DNA of 64,000 bases, from NCBI RefSeq assembly GCF_002724055.1, contig NZ_BDQY01000005.1, positions 62,001 through 126,000 on the forward strand, given 5' to 3'. Positions 1-8,742 of the stretch are shown here, piece by piece. A model generated the notes under the pieces. The model saw nothing but the letters and a program-made list of their open reading frames with translations. It was not told the DNA's origin and did no database searches. The DNA comes from Tepidibacter mesophilus. GTDB lineage: Bacteria; Bacillota; Clostridia; Peptostreptococcales; Peptostreptococcaceae. Numbering within the stretch: the first letter of the stretch is position 1; each line of letters opens with the position of its first letter. The position numbers were made by a program, and so were the translations under genes.

Positions 1-574
1 CATGTCTATTAGGCTTTATTGTATGAAATTTATTTATTAAATGTTTTATATTCTCAGCCTTAGCAGCAGATATAGGATCTAGTATAAACCTTGTTTTACC
101 TTTAAATTTATTAAGTATGTATTCAAGTTTTTCAGGATCATCTGCATCTAAGCAAATATACTCAGAATTATTTATAATCTCTTCTTTAGAATCAATAAAA
201 TCAAAGTCCATTTTATCTATAACCTTCATATCTGCAATACCAGATACCATTTCTCCATTTTCATTTAAAATAGCCATATAAGTAGGTGTTCCTTCATTTT
301 CAAGTACTAATGATTCACTCATATCATAACCTATAACTTTTGAATGTTCCATCATACTACGACCTTTTGAATCATCACCTAGTATAGATATAAATTTTGT
401 ATTTACACCCACTCTAGCCATATTCTCAGCAATATTTCTACATACTCCTCCAAATGATATTTTTATATTTCCAGGTGTCGAGTTATAAGGTTTATAACAA
501 GAACTACAAAATCCAAATATATCAACAACAGAGGCTCCAAATACTAAAATATATGGTTGGTTCTTTTTATTCAT
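1..574 (-). CDS. PfkB-family sugar/nucleoside kinase (partial)
   Basis: N-terminal part of a ribokinase/PfkB-family kinase; its 3' end lies outside the window. Such enzymes phosphorylate a sugar or nucleoside with ATP. About 190 residues are visible: a first strand ILVFGASVVDIFG, then the conserved SFGGVCRNIAENMARVG segment that forms part of the sugar pocket in this fold. The GG-x-RNIAEN pattern resembles pseudouridine kinases more than fructokinases, but the C-terminal GAGD active-site motif is not in the window, so substrate is open. I start at the ATG at 574, not 580, because AAGGAGAG lies 7-8 bases upstream of 574 but abuts 580. No neighbour is visible to test a pseudouridine pathway. 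Confidence 0.8.
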   Translation of the reverse strand, partial: MNKKNQPYILVFGASVVDIFGFCSSCYKPYNSTPGNIKISFGGVCRNIAENMARVGVNTKFISILGDDSKGRSMMEHSKVIGYDMSESLVLENEGTPTYMAILNENGEMVSGIADMKVIDKMDFDFIDSKEEIINNSEYICLDADDPEKLEYILNKFKGKTRFILDPISAAKAENIKHLINKFHTIKPNRH

Positions 575-730
575 CTTCATCTCTCCTTCTAATAGTCAAC
601 CATGTTATTTTATCATATTTTATCGTTTTTTGTATCATTATTAAAAAAACAGCCTGCACTATTAATCTATTTGAATTTTTTTTCAAAAAGTTCTCTCTTT
701 AGTTATATTCACATTATTTTGTTCTACTAA

Positions 731-779
731 AAAAAGTCCTATATTATCAACCTTTTTAAATTAAATAACATAGGACTTC
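731..779 (-). terminator. Rho-independent terminator of the esterase gene
   Basis: Inverted arms AAGTCCTAT and ATAGGACTT flank a long loop and are followed on the minus strand by seven T. It sits just past the esterase stop codon. Confidence 0.75.
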
Positions 780-784
780 ACTAT

Positions 785-1756
785 TTAATTATCATTTTTG
801 AACTTATCTTCTATAAATAATATAACCTTATTAGTTATATCATTTAATGATGGGTTAATTTCTCCAACTGTAGAAATAAGGCCATGGCTAGCATTTTTCA
901 CACAAACAAATTCAATATCTACGCCTAGACTCTTAGCCTTATTATATAAAGCCTGAGATTGAGAAATAGGAACTATGATATCTTTTTCTCCATGAATTAA
1001 TAATATCGGAGGAGTATTTTCAGACAAGTAATGCATAGGACTTGCATTTACGTAAATTTCTCTCATATCATCTATAGTTCCTCCTATAAAATTTTTAGTA
1101 GTTGCTGTATATTTTTTACCTTTTACTAAACTCAAATCAGTTGGTCCAAAAAACGATATTATAAAATTAACTTTAGATGATATATTTTTTAAATCTTCAT
1201 TACCTAAGTACATACTATCTTCTGTAAGACCCTCTAGTAAAGCTAAATGTCCTCCTGCTGAATTTCCGCATATTCCTATTTTATTTTCATCTATATTATA
1301 ATTAACAGCATTTTTTCTAATCCATCTAATAGCATCTTTTACATCTTTAACAGGCTCTGGAAATTTAATATTTTTATTAGCTAATCTATAGTCTATACTT
1401 ATAAACGTAAACCCTTTATTGTTTAAAATATTAATTAAATCTTTAAAATATGGAATTTCTGCTTTTTTATTACCAAATGCCCAAAATCCTCCGTGCACAT
1501 AAACAATAGCAGGTTTTTTTTCATTGCTTATTGAATTCGCCATATAAATGTCTAACTTTAATTCTTGTCCATCTACTGATTTATAAGTTATATCTTCAAG
1601 TACATTACTTTCTTTGTATTTATTTTGATTATTTTTCAATAAAATTTCTTGTTTGTATTTTCCCATTTCTTTAAGAGTGGCTTTATTCATACTGCAACCA
1701 CTAATAAAAGCAATAGTAAAGACTACACTTATGATAAATGTCAAAATCCTTTTCAT
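785..1756 (-). CDS. Lipoprotein alpha/beta-hydrolase (esterase/lipase family)
   Basis: A 323-residue alpha/beta-hydrolase of the carboxylesterase/acetyl-esterase type, anchored outside the membrane. The N-terminus is a lipoprotein signal ending in the lipobox ISGC. The oxyanion motif HGGFWAFG is near residue 89, the nucleophile elbow GNSAGGH near 163, the acidic residue in HGEKDIIVP near 255 and the catalytic His in NASHGL near 290, so the triad is complete. The natural ester is unknown; families like this act on acyl or aryl carbohydrate esters or peptides. It is transcribed alone between its own terminator and the upstream glucosaminidase gene. The start has a GGGGGAG-type ribosome site. 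Confidence 0.85.
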   Translation of the reverse strand: MKRILTFIISVVFTIAFISGCSMNKATLKEMGKYKQEILLKNNQNKYKESNVLEDITYKSVDGQELKLDIYMANSISNEKKPAIVYVHGGFWAFGNKKAEIPYFKDLINILNNKGFTFISIDYRLANKNIKFPEPVKDVKDAIRWIRKNAVNYNIDENKIGICGNSAGGHLALLEGLTEDSMYLGNEDLKNISSKVNFIISFFGPTDLSLVKGKKYTATTKNFIGGTIDDMREIYVNASPMHYLSENTPPILLIHGEKDIIVPISQSQALYNKAKSLGVDIEFVCVKNASHGLISTVGEINPSLNDITNKVILFIEDKFKNDN

Positions 1757-1884
1757 ATCACTCCCCCCTTCAAAATACTTATTACTTATTTTATCATAAG
1801 TTCTTATAGTATATTATTGAATTTCCATCTAATATTGCAATAATAAATTTATTTTTTCCTTTTTAAAAAGTATGTAATCCTTTT

Positions 1885-2799
1885 TTATATATTAATCTGA
1901 ATTTGACTATCTATAAGTTGAAGATTATACTGTCTTATTAAATCTATTAGTAAATCTGCATAAATTCTTTCTCCATTTTCATTTTCCTTTGTACTATAAC
2001 CTGCATCCTCTAATGCCTGCGCTTGTTCTACATAATAGGTTGCATCAAATACTCCATTTTTTCTGTATCTTTTATTTTCATAAATAAATTCACCATGATT
2101 TTGTAAAGATTCACTTTTATTTTCATACATCCTAAACTGAGCAGTAGTATTTTCATTATAAAATTCGGATGTATTCATATTTATAGTTTTTCCATTCCAA
2201 CTTGTATCCGCCTTTATTCCAAATAAATTATTAGCTTCTCTACTCAGCTCTGATTTTCCCCAACCAGATTCTAAGATAGCTTGAGCTATAATTATAGATG
2301 GTAGAATCTTATATTTCTTGTACATAATTATGGCTTCATCTGAAATTTCATCAATGAATTTTACGTACTCAGAATCTTCATTTAATCTAGAACTTACTAT
2401 CCCTTCATGTTTCAAATCTTCTAAGTACTTGTACACACTTTCCTTTTCTTTATCCTCAAATTCTAATTCAGCTAAAACTTCATCTATATCTTTCAATCTA
2501 TATTTTTTATCACTACCTAATATATTTTGTTCTTCAGTAAACATATAACCTAAATTTTTCAAACTTTCTTTACTTATTTTGGAGAAATCATTTTTATATC
2601 TAACTCCATCAATAGCCGCTAAATACTTCCAATTAACTTGAATTCTTCCTTTGCTAACCTCATCTGCACCTTCGATATAAAACCTAATATTTAAATCTTC
2701 TAAATTAATATGATCATTTATAGATTTAAAATAATTCAATACATTTATTGATATTATTATAAAAAATATAACCACTATATACTTTAATAATTTTTTCAC
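1885..2799 (-). CDS. Secreted endo-beta-N-acetylglucosaminidase (GH73)
   Basis: Cell-wall hydrolase predicted to cut the glycan strand of peptidoglycan. The N-terminus is a signal or membrane anchor (KKLLKYIVVIFFIIISINV). The C-terminal half carries the GH73/FlgJ-like domain: AQAILESGWGKSELS contains the catalytic Glu, followed by NNLFGIKA and the F-RMYENKSESLQNH stretch. The first ~150 residues have no family I recognise. I place the start at GTG 2799 because AGGGGG lies about 7 bases upstream; an ATG 27 bases earlier has no ribosome site. It may act in cell separation or wall turnover. Confidence 0.85.
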   Translation of the reverse strand: MKKLLKYIVVIFFIIISINVLNYFKSINDHINLEDLNIRFYIEGADEVSKGRIQVNWKYLAAIDGVRYKNDFSKISKESLKNLGYMFTEEQNILGSDKKYRLKDIDEVLAELEFEDKEKESVYKYLEDLKHEGIVSSRLNEDSEYVKFIDEISDEAIIMYKKYKILPSIIIAQAILESGWGKSELSREANNLFGIKADTSWNGKTINMNTSEFYNENTTAQFRMYENKSESLQNHGEFIYENKRYRKNGVFDATYYVEQAQALEDAGYSTKENENGERIYADLLIDLIRQYNLQLIDSQIQINI

Positions 2800-2898
2800 T
2801 TTTATCCCCCTTATAATTTGAAACATTTACAATGCTCTGATTGTATTTTCTCAACAATATATTCTATTTATCTACATAGTTTGTAATATTAATATACA

Positions 2899-2930
2899 AT
2901 TTATTTGTTACATTAATGTTACAAATAAAT
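2899..2930. repeat. 32-bp imperfect palindrome upstream of the glucosaminidase
   Basis: ATTTATTTGTTACATT is followed by its near-exact reverse complement, with one mismatched pair. It lies about 100 bases upstream of the GH73 gene and could be an operator; the binding protein is unknown. Confidence 0.5.
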
Positions 2931-2947
2931 TCGCTTTATTCTAACGC

Positions 2948-2977
2948 AAAAAAATATAGAGCCAATTCTGGCTCTAC
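2948..2977 (-). terminator. Terminator of the fru operon
   Basis: A GAGCCAGAATTGGCTC hairpin just after fruA, followed on the minus strand by a run of seven T. Confidence 0.85.
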
Positions 2978-2993
2978 ATTTTTAAATTTAATT

Positions 2994-4856
2994 TTATTCT
3001 TGTATAGGCTTCTTTAGTAACCCTAACATAAATGCTGTCACAAATGATCCAGCTAATATAGCAACAACATATAACCCAGGATTAGTAGTTACAGGTATAA
3101 CAAATGCCCCACCATGAGGCGCTGGCAACATAACATTAAACATCATAGTTAATGCTCCAGCAAGAGCTGATCCAACTATAGCAGATAGAAGTACTCTTGC
3201 AGGGTCCGCTGCCGCAAAAGGTATAGCTCCCTCTGTAATAAATGATGCTCCCATTATATAACAAGTTTTCCCTGCTTCTCTTTCACTCTTAGTAAATCTA
3301 TTTTTAAATATTGTTGTAGCTATTGCTATTCCAAGAGGAGGAACCATTCCACCAGCCATTACCGCAGCATGAGGTGCAAAATTTCCTGCATCAATCATTG
3401 CTATTCCAAATGTAAATGCTGCTTTATTTATAGGACCACCCATGTCTACTGCCATCATACCTCCAAGCACTAATCCAAGTATTACTTTGTTAGCTGTTCC
3501 CATAGAACTTAACCAATTTTGCATAGCTAAATTTAAGGCTTGAACAGGACCAACAACTACCAACAGCATTATTGCTCCGGTTAAAAACATTCCAAATAAA
3601 GGATATATCAGTACCGGCTTTATACCTTCAAGTGATGATGGAAGATTAGAGAATGCTTTCTTTAAGAATAGTATTACATATCCACCTAAGAATCCTGCTA
3701 TAAGTCCCCCTAAGAACCCTGCACCATTACTATTAGCTATAAGTCCACCTACCATAGCAGGCGCAAATCCGGGTCTATCAGCTATACTCATACCAATAAA
3801 TCCTGCAAGTACAGGTATCATAAGTCCAAATGCACCAGATCCGCCACCTATATCCATAAGTAATTTAGCAAAGGCGTTGTACTGAGGGTCACTCGGATCA
3901 AATGCCTTTATCCCAAACATAAAAGATATAGCAATTAATATACCTCCACCTACAACGAATGGTAACATATTTGAAACTCCATTCATAAGGTGTTTATAAA
4001 AACCAGTTCTTTCAGTCTTATCATTGGCTTTTGTTGTTCCTGAATGTTTATAAACAGGAGCATCTTCATTTAAAGCTTTATTTATAAGGTTCTCAGCATC
4101 TTTTATTCCTTTTGCAACTGGTACCTGAATTACTTTTTTACCATCGAATCTTGCCATTTCAATCTTCTTATCAGCTGCAACTATTATTGCCTTAGAATTT
4201 TTAATATCATCGTCTGTAAGTTCATTTTTAACTCCAGTTGATCCGTTGGTTTCAACCTTTATATTTACATTCATATCCTTTGCTTTATTCTTAAGAGCAT
4301 CTGCTGCCATATAAGTATGAGCTATGCCAGTTGGGCAAGCAGTTACTGCTAAAATCAAATCATCGCTACTAGTTTGAGTATCTTTATTTTCTGTTAAATA
4401 TTCTTCTTCTTGTTTATCTATTATTTTTAATAATTCATCTTCACTTTTAGCATTAATAAGTTTTTCTTTAAAACCATCAACAATAAGCATAGATGATAAC
4501 CTAGATAAAGTATCTAAATGCTCATTACTAGCACTATCCTTACCTGCTATCATAAAGAATATATGTGCAGGTTTGTTGTCCATAGAATCATAGTCTATAC
4601 CTTCTTTTGAATACCCAAATGCTAATGATGAAGTTTTAACAGCACTGGTCTTAGCATGAGGTATTGCTATTCCTTCACCTACACCAGTTGAAAATTGTTT
4701 TTCTCTATCTAGTATAGCCTTTTTAAATTCATCTTTATAAGATAGTCTACCTGCTTTATTTAATTTATTTACAAGTTCGTCTATAACTGACTCTTTAGTT
4801 TTAGACTTTAAATCCAGAATAATTGTATCTTTCTTCAAAAGATCTGTTATTTTCAT
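2994..4856 (-). CDS. fruA: PTS fructose transporter, fused EIIA-EIIB-EIIC
   Basis: Imports fructose and phosphorylates it to fructose 1-phosphate. The 620-residue chain has three domains: EIIA at ~1-145 with the phospho-His in IAIPHAKT (His ~67), EIIB at ~168-265 with the phospho-Cys in VTACPTGIAHT (Cys ~173), and a multi-spanning EIIC at ~290-615 (GMSIADRPGFAPA, GGPINKAAF, PAPHGGAF). Order and length match Gram-positive FruA. It is last in fruR-fruK-fruA, 16 bases after fruK; the product of FruA is the substrate of FruK. Confidence 0.96.
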   Translation of the reverse strand: MKITDLLKKDTIILDLKSKTKESVIDELVNKLNKAGRLSYKDEFKKAILDREKQFSTGVGEGIAIPHAKTSAVKTSSLAFGYSKEGIDYDSMDNKPAHIFFMIAGKDSASNEHLDTLSRLSSMLIVDGFKEKLINAKSEDELLKIIDKQEEEYLTENKDTQTSSDDLILAVTACPTGIAHTYMAADALKNKAKDMNVNIKVETNGSTGVKNELTDDDIKNSKAIIVAADKKIEMARFDGKKVIQVPVAKGIKDAENLINKALNEDAPVYKHSGTTKANDKTERTGFYKHLMNGVSNMLPFVVGGGILIAISFMFGIKAFDPSDPQYNAFAKLLMDIGGGSGAFGLMIPVLAGFIGMSIADRPGFAPAMVGGLIANSNGAGFLGGLIAGFLGGYVILFLKKAFSNLPSSLEGIKPVLIYPLFGMFLTGAIMLLVVVGPVQALNLAMQNWLSSMGTANKVILGLVLGGMMAVDMGGPINKAAFTFGIAMIDAGNFAPHAAVMAGGMVPPLGIAIATTIFKNRFTKSEREAGKTCYIMGASFITEGAIPFAAADPARVLLSAIVGSALAGALTMMFNVMLPAPHGGAFVIPVTTNPGLYVVAILAGSFVTAFMLGLLKKPIQE

Positions 4857-4872
4857 ATGACTGTCATCTCCT

Positions 4873-5787
4873 TTAGCTTATTTTTTTTATGTCAACTTGA
4901 TTTAGCAAACTCATAGCGTGTTCTTTTGTACACAAATCAAGAGAAAAGGCTGTCGCACTACCAGTTGCTATTCCAAACTTAAAAGCTTTTAAAATATCTT
5001 TTTCCTCATAATAGCTAGCTAAAAATCCACCTATAAGGGAATCTCCTGCTCCAACAGAATTTTTAACCTTTCCATTTGGAGTTGTAGCCTTATATATACC
5101 TTTATCACAGATAAGTAATGCTCCATCACCAGCCATTGATATTATTACATTTTGTGCCCCCATATCTATAAGTTTCTTTCCGTAGTGTATAGTTTCATCT
5201 ATATTATCTATATCTACATTTAGCATTTCACTAAGTTCGTGATTGTTTGGCTTTATTAAAAAAGGTTTGTTCTTTAAAGTATTCAACAACGATTCACCCG
5301 TAGTATCTACTACTACTTTCACATTATTTTGAACACATATATTCTGTATTTGAGCATATATGTCTCTTGGAACACTTTTTTGAGCATTACCTGCAAGAAC
5401 TAATATATCTTCATTACTTAATTTTTTTATTTTATCGAATAAAGAATTTAAATTTTCTTGCGTTATAGTGGGTCCATATCCATTTATCTCTGTTTCTTCA
5501 TTAGATTTCAACTTAATGTTTATCCTTGTGTCTTCTTCAACCTTTATGAAATCAGTTTTTACTCCTTCATCTTCTATATAGGTCTTTATAAAATTTCCTG
5601 TAAATCCACCTATAAAACCTAATGCTATTGTATCTACACCCAAGTTATTAAGAACTCTAGATACATTAATTCCCTTTCCTCCAGGATATTTAATATCATT
5701 ATTAGATCTATTAACTTCTCCTGTTTTAAAATCATTCACATTCACTATATAATCTATTGCTGGATTGAATGTTACTGTATATATCAT
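4873..5787 (-). CDS. fruK: 1-phosphofructokinase
   Basis: Phosphorylates fructose 1-phosphate to fructose 1,6-bisphosphate with ATP. It is a 304-residue PfkB enzyme with YPGGKGINVSRVL near the N-terminus and the C-terminal GAGDSLIGGFLASY motif that carries the catalytic Asp. The ATG overlaps the fruR stop by one base (TAATG), implying translational coupling. It sits between its regulator and the transporter. Confidence 0.96.
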   Translation of the reverse strand: MIYTVTFNPAIDYIVNVNDFKTGEVNRSNNDIKYPGGKGINVSRVLNNLGVDTIALGFIGGFTGNFIKTYIEDEGVKTDFIKVEEDTRINIKLKSNEETEINGYGPTITQENLNSLFDKIKKLSNEDILVLAGNAQKSVPRDIYAQIQNICVQNNVKVVVDTTGESLLNTLKNKPFLIKPNNHELSEMLNVDIDNIDETIHYGKKLIDMGAQNVIISMAGDGALLICDKGIYKATTPNGKVKNSVGAGDSLIGGFLASYYEEKDILKAFKFGIATGSATAFSLDLCTKEHAMSLLNQVDIKKIS

Positions 5788-6536
5788 TACTTCTTCACAA
5801 CCTTTATTTTAGTTTTTTCTAAATACTTATCATAATCCTCAAACTTAGAATCAGTTATTATACTGGCCTTATCAAAACTAGCTACCTTTACAAATGCAAT
5901 TTCTCCAAATTTAGAGTTATCAGCTAATATAAATGCTTCTCTTGAGTAGTTTATAGCCCTTTCTTTAAGTATTGCTTCTTCCGAGTCTGGAGTTGTAAAT
6001 CCATAATCAATATGAATTGCATTAATACCGATAAAAGCTTTATCAAACATAAACTTTTCTAAGTTCTTCAGTGCATCTGTTCCTATAACCGCCCTAGTTC
6101 TTGACTTTACCTTACCACCTAGAATATAAGCATTGATATCGTTTTCCATAAGTTCATTGATATGCTTAAGTCCATTAGTAACTATAACAACATCTTTTTT
6201 ATCTATATATTTAATCATCTCAAACGTAGTAGTTCCTGCATCAAGGTATATGCAATCTCCTTGTTCTATAAGACTTGCTGCATATTTTGCTATCTCAGTT
6301 TTTTCACTTATACTTTGTACCTCTTTTTCTTTATAGCTTGGTTCATTAAATCTTCCTTTAAGTAAAGTAGCTCCCCCATGAACTCTTTTTAAAGTATTTA
6401 TGCTTTCTAAAAAGGTAAGATCTCTTCTTATGGTAGATTCTGACGCATTTGTAATTTCTACCAATTCGTTAATTTTGATAGATCCTTTCTCTTTCAAAGC
6501 ATCTAATATCAATTCATGTCTTTCTTCAGTTAACAA
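5787..6536 (-). CDS. fruR: DeoR-family repressor of the fructose operon
   Basis: Predicted repressor of fruRKA, relieved by a phosphorylated fructose. A winged helix-turn-helix is at ~5-55 (EITNASESTIRRDLTFLE) and a DeoR sensor domain at ~75-245 with the GTTTFEM and GLKHINEL segments typical of phosphosugar binding. I start at TTG 6536, giving (M)LTEERHELIL as in the family, because AGAGGTG lies at the right distance; the GTG at 6545 is part of that ribosome site. Autoregulation is likely, since the promoter and repeated motifs lie immediately upstream. Confidence 0.93.
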   Translation of the reverse strand: MLTEERHELILDALKEKGSIKINELVEITNASESTIRRDLTFLESINTLKRVHGGATLLKGRFNEPSYKEKEVQSISEKTEIAKYAASLIEQGDCIYLDAGTTTFEMIKYIDKKDVVIVTNGLKHINELMENDINAYILGGKVKSRTRAVIGTDALKNLEKFMFDKAFIGINAIHIDYGFTTPDSEEAILKERAINYSREAFILADNSKFGEIAFVKVASFDKASIITDSKFEDYDKYLEKTKIKVVKK

Positions 6537-6559
6537 TTTAATCACCTCTTTATATAATC

Positions 6560-6588
6560 ATTATAATTCAGAACATTTCAAAAATCAA
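6560..6588 (-). promoter_or_regulatory. SigmaA promoter of fruRKA
   Basis: Minus-strand -35 TTGATT (6583-6588), 17-base spacer, -10 TATAAT (6560-6565), 24 bases before the fruR TTG. Confidence 0.7.
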
Positions 6589-6647
6589 TCATTTTATACC
6601 AAAATCAATCAAAGTTATTCATTTTCATTAAAATTCATTCATATTCA
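6581..6647 (-). promoter_or_regulatory. Candidate FruR operator repeats
   Basis: On the plus strand, AAAATCAATCA occurs at 6581-6591 and again at 6601-6611, exactly 20 bases apart, followed by ATTCATT-type repeats to 6647. They overlap and extend upstream of the -35 box, as expected for a DeoR-type repressor using direct repeats. Confidence 0.55.
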
Positions 6648-6663
6648 GTCTATAAATTTAAAT

Positions 6664-6697
6664 AAAATAGGAACGACATAAAATCGTTCCTATTTTT
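6664..6697 (-). terminator. Terminator overlapping the cyclic-di-GMP gene stop
   Basis: AAAATAGGAACGA and its inverted copy surround a 7-base loop; the hairpin includes the stop codon of the EAL-CBS-GGDEF gene and would work in either direction. Confidence 0.7.
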
Positions 6698-8444
6698 CAA
6701 TAATATAACTACTATGAGGAATTTTTTTCACTTTCTTTTTTATAACACTCATATATTTAGCAAGAGAATCAGCATCTTTAAAGTTATATAAATTTTTATA
6801 TAATCCAGCTATAGAAATAGATGTTAAATTGAAAATCGTTTTTTTCCCATTCCTATCTTCAGATTCTATGCTCATATTATTTTTATCTTTTTCAGAAAAG
6901 AAATCTAATATATTTTTATCAAATTCAAAAATAATATTTTTACAAAGAATTTCACAGTCATCTCTAGAAGCTTCTACAACTGATACAAAATCATCTCCTC
7001 CAATATGCCCTACAAAACTATTAAGAGGAAATAAAGTTTTAATATTTTTTTTTATTATATTTGCAGTTAATTTTATAATATTATCTCCATTTTCAAATCC
7101 ATATATATCATTATATATTTTAAAATTATCTAAATCAAAATAAAAAACATAAGCATTATTATTATATGTAATAGTATCTGTTAATACTCTATTGATAATT
7201 GCATTTCCAGGAAGACCGGTCAGAGGATTTAGTTCTCTTGCATAATTCTTTTCTAAAGCATTAGAATATTTAACCAGCTCTCTTATTGAAACAATTCCTC
7301 CATAATTTGAACCTTTTGTTACAATAATATTGTCATATACTTTATTATCATCTCTTGCCATGGCAACTTCTAAAACCTTATTTATAGGAGTGTAATAATC
7401 AACAATAAGCGGACTTTTATCCATAGTAAGTTTAACAGGTCTTTTAGAATACATAGCAAACCCATATTGTTTTGCAAGGATTGAATTTAAGTTATTTTTC
7501 ATCATTAAACCTACAGGATAATTATCTTCAACTATACATACACCCTCTACAGAATGATTATCAAAATACTCTTTAATTTTTTCACAAGACGTTGAAATAT
7601 CAAAGATTATAGTTTCTTCCATTACATCGCCTATATAATTATGGCTGTTTCTACAATCAAAAAATCCATTTGGTTTATCATTGTATTTATTTATAATATG
7701 TTTTATATTCTCACATATATCTAAAAATGTATCAGCTGGTTTTTGCAAAAAATATCCTTGTCCACTATATACCCCTAATTTTATTAAGCATTGAAGTTCT
7801 TCTTTTGTTTCAATCCCCTCAGCTATTAACTTTGTATTAGTTGTATTTGCTAAATCAACCAAAGATTTAATTAAAGCTTGTTTAAATAAATCTTTATCTA
7901 TATCCCTAATAAGCTCCATATCTATTTTTATATAATGAGGTCTTGTTTGGCTAATTGTTTTCAGTCCAGAGTAACCTGCCCCTGCATCATCAACTGCAAT
8001 TTTATATCCTTGATCCACATAATGCTTTAGTACCTTAGTAAAGCTTTTATAATCTTCAATAGCAGTTCTTTCTGTAATTTCAAATATAACATATTCTGGA
8101 GATATATTGTATTTTCTTAAAAATTCTTTAGTAAATCCTTTTTTAAATTTATCATCTCGTATAATATTGGGATCTACATTTAAAAATAACAATTTACTTT
8201 TATCAATATTTTGTGCTTTTTCTATCGCCTTTGTACGAAACAAAAGTTCAAGTTCCCACGTTTTATTCTGCTGTTCAGCCATTTTAAGTAACTCTATAGG
8301 TGAAGAAAAAATAGAGTCCCTAGGACCTCTACTTAAGGCCTCATATCCTATTATTTCTCCATCTTTTAAATTTATAATTGGTTGAAATAATGTAGTTATA
8401 CTTCCGTTTTTGATTATATTTTCAAATTCATTAACTACCTTCAT
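6690..8444 (-). CDS. EAL-CBS-GGDEF cyclic-di-GMP turnover protein
   Basis: A 584-residue cytoplasmic protein with both cyclic-di-GMP activities in unusual order: EAL phosphodiesterase first (~8-245), a CBS pair (~275-395), then GGDEF cyclase (~405-575). EAL residues look intact: YEALSR, FLNVDPNII, FEITER, DDAGAGYSGL, KIDMELI, AEGIE. The GGDEF signature is GGDDF (~490), with YFDLDNFK and NDIYGFENGD; no RxxD inhibitory site is visible before it. CBS pairs usually sense adenine nucleotides or other ligands, so it may switch between making and breaking cyclic-di-GMP. No membrane segment. GAGGTG precedes the ATG; a perfect palindrome lies in the leader. Confidence 0.92.
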   Translation of the reverse strand: MKVVNEFENIIKNGSITTLFQPIINLKDGEIIGYEALSRGPRDSIFSSPIELLKMAEQQNKTWELELLFRTKAIEKAQNIDKSKLLFLNVDPNIIRDDKFKKGFTKEFLRKYNISPEYVIFEITERTAIEDYKSFTKVLKHYVDQGYKIAVDDAGAGYSGLKTISQTRPHYIKIDMELIRDIDKDLFKQALIKSLVDLANTTNTKLIAEGIETKEELQCLIKLGVYSGQGYFLQKPADTFLDICENIKHIINKYNDKPNGFFDCRNSHNYIGDVMEETIIFDISTSCEKIKEYFDNHSVEGVCIVEDNYPVGLMMKNNLNSILAKQYGFAMYSKRPVKLTMDKSPLIVDYYTPINKVLEVAMARDDNKVYDNIIVTKGSNYGGIVSIRELVKYSNALEKNYARELNPLTGLPGNAIINRVLTDTITYNNNAYVFYFDLDNFKIYNDIYGFENGDNIIKLTANIIKKNIKTLFPLNSFVGHIGGDDFVSVVEASRDDCEILCKNIIFEFDKNILDFFSEKDKNNMSIESEDRNGKKTIFNLTSISIAGLYKNLYNFKDADSLAKYMSVIKKKVKKIPHSSYIIEK

Positions 8445-8471
8445 AATTTCACCTCAAGTCATGTAAAAAAT

Positions 8472-8492
8472 TCATATACTTCAAGTATATGA
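8472..8492. promoter_or_regulatory. Perfect palindrome before the EAL-CBS-GGDEF gene
   Basis: Ten-base arms TCATATACTT and AAGTATATGA flank a single central C, ending 28 bases before the start codon. It could be an operator or a leader hairpin; no T-run follows. Confidence 0.55.
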
Positions 8493-8556
8493 TATAACAT
8501 TTCAATCCAAATGAATATATGTATTAAGTTAAGAATTTGTTAATTTTTTACTAGAA

Positions 8557-8665
8557 TAAAAAATTCGCTTTATGCTAACGCATAGCTCATGTCGCCAACG
8601 AGTCCTACAGGCTCTGTTGCTCAAAATAGTTGATGCTGTAGTACTTTAATCAATGTTATCCATAC
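8557..8665 (-). repeat. Dispersed intergenic repeat, copy A
   Basis: About 110 bases with a 47-base core that recurs at 20471-20580 with five differences. On the minus strand the core has pairing arms CAAC/GTTG around GAG/CTC, and the element ends in an AT-rich run after GCGTTAGCATAAAGCG. No coding capacity is seen. Short pieces (AATTCGCTTTAT, CTAACGC) also occur at 2929-2947 and 54445-54460. Confidence 0.6.
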
Positions 8666-8694
8666 ATTAAAAAATCATGTAGTTTAATATAACG

Positions 8695-8730
8695 TAAAAA
8701 AAGACAATATCTTCTTCGATATCGTCTTCT
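8695..8730 (-). terminator. Terminator of the FNT-asrABC operon
   Basis: GACGATATC pairs with GATATTGTC (one G-T pair), followed by seven T on the minus strand, just past asrC. Confidence 0.88.
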
Positions 8731-8742
8731 TTGTATTTTAAT

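Noticed and set aside
8557-8665. The intergenic repeat as a cyclic-di-GMP riboswitch of the downstream EAL-CBS-GGDEF gene
   Set aside because: The sequence does not show the conserved core of either known cyclic-di-GMP riboswitch class, and the second copy is near saoT.
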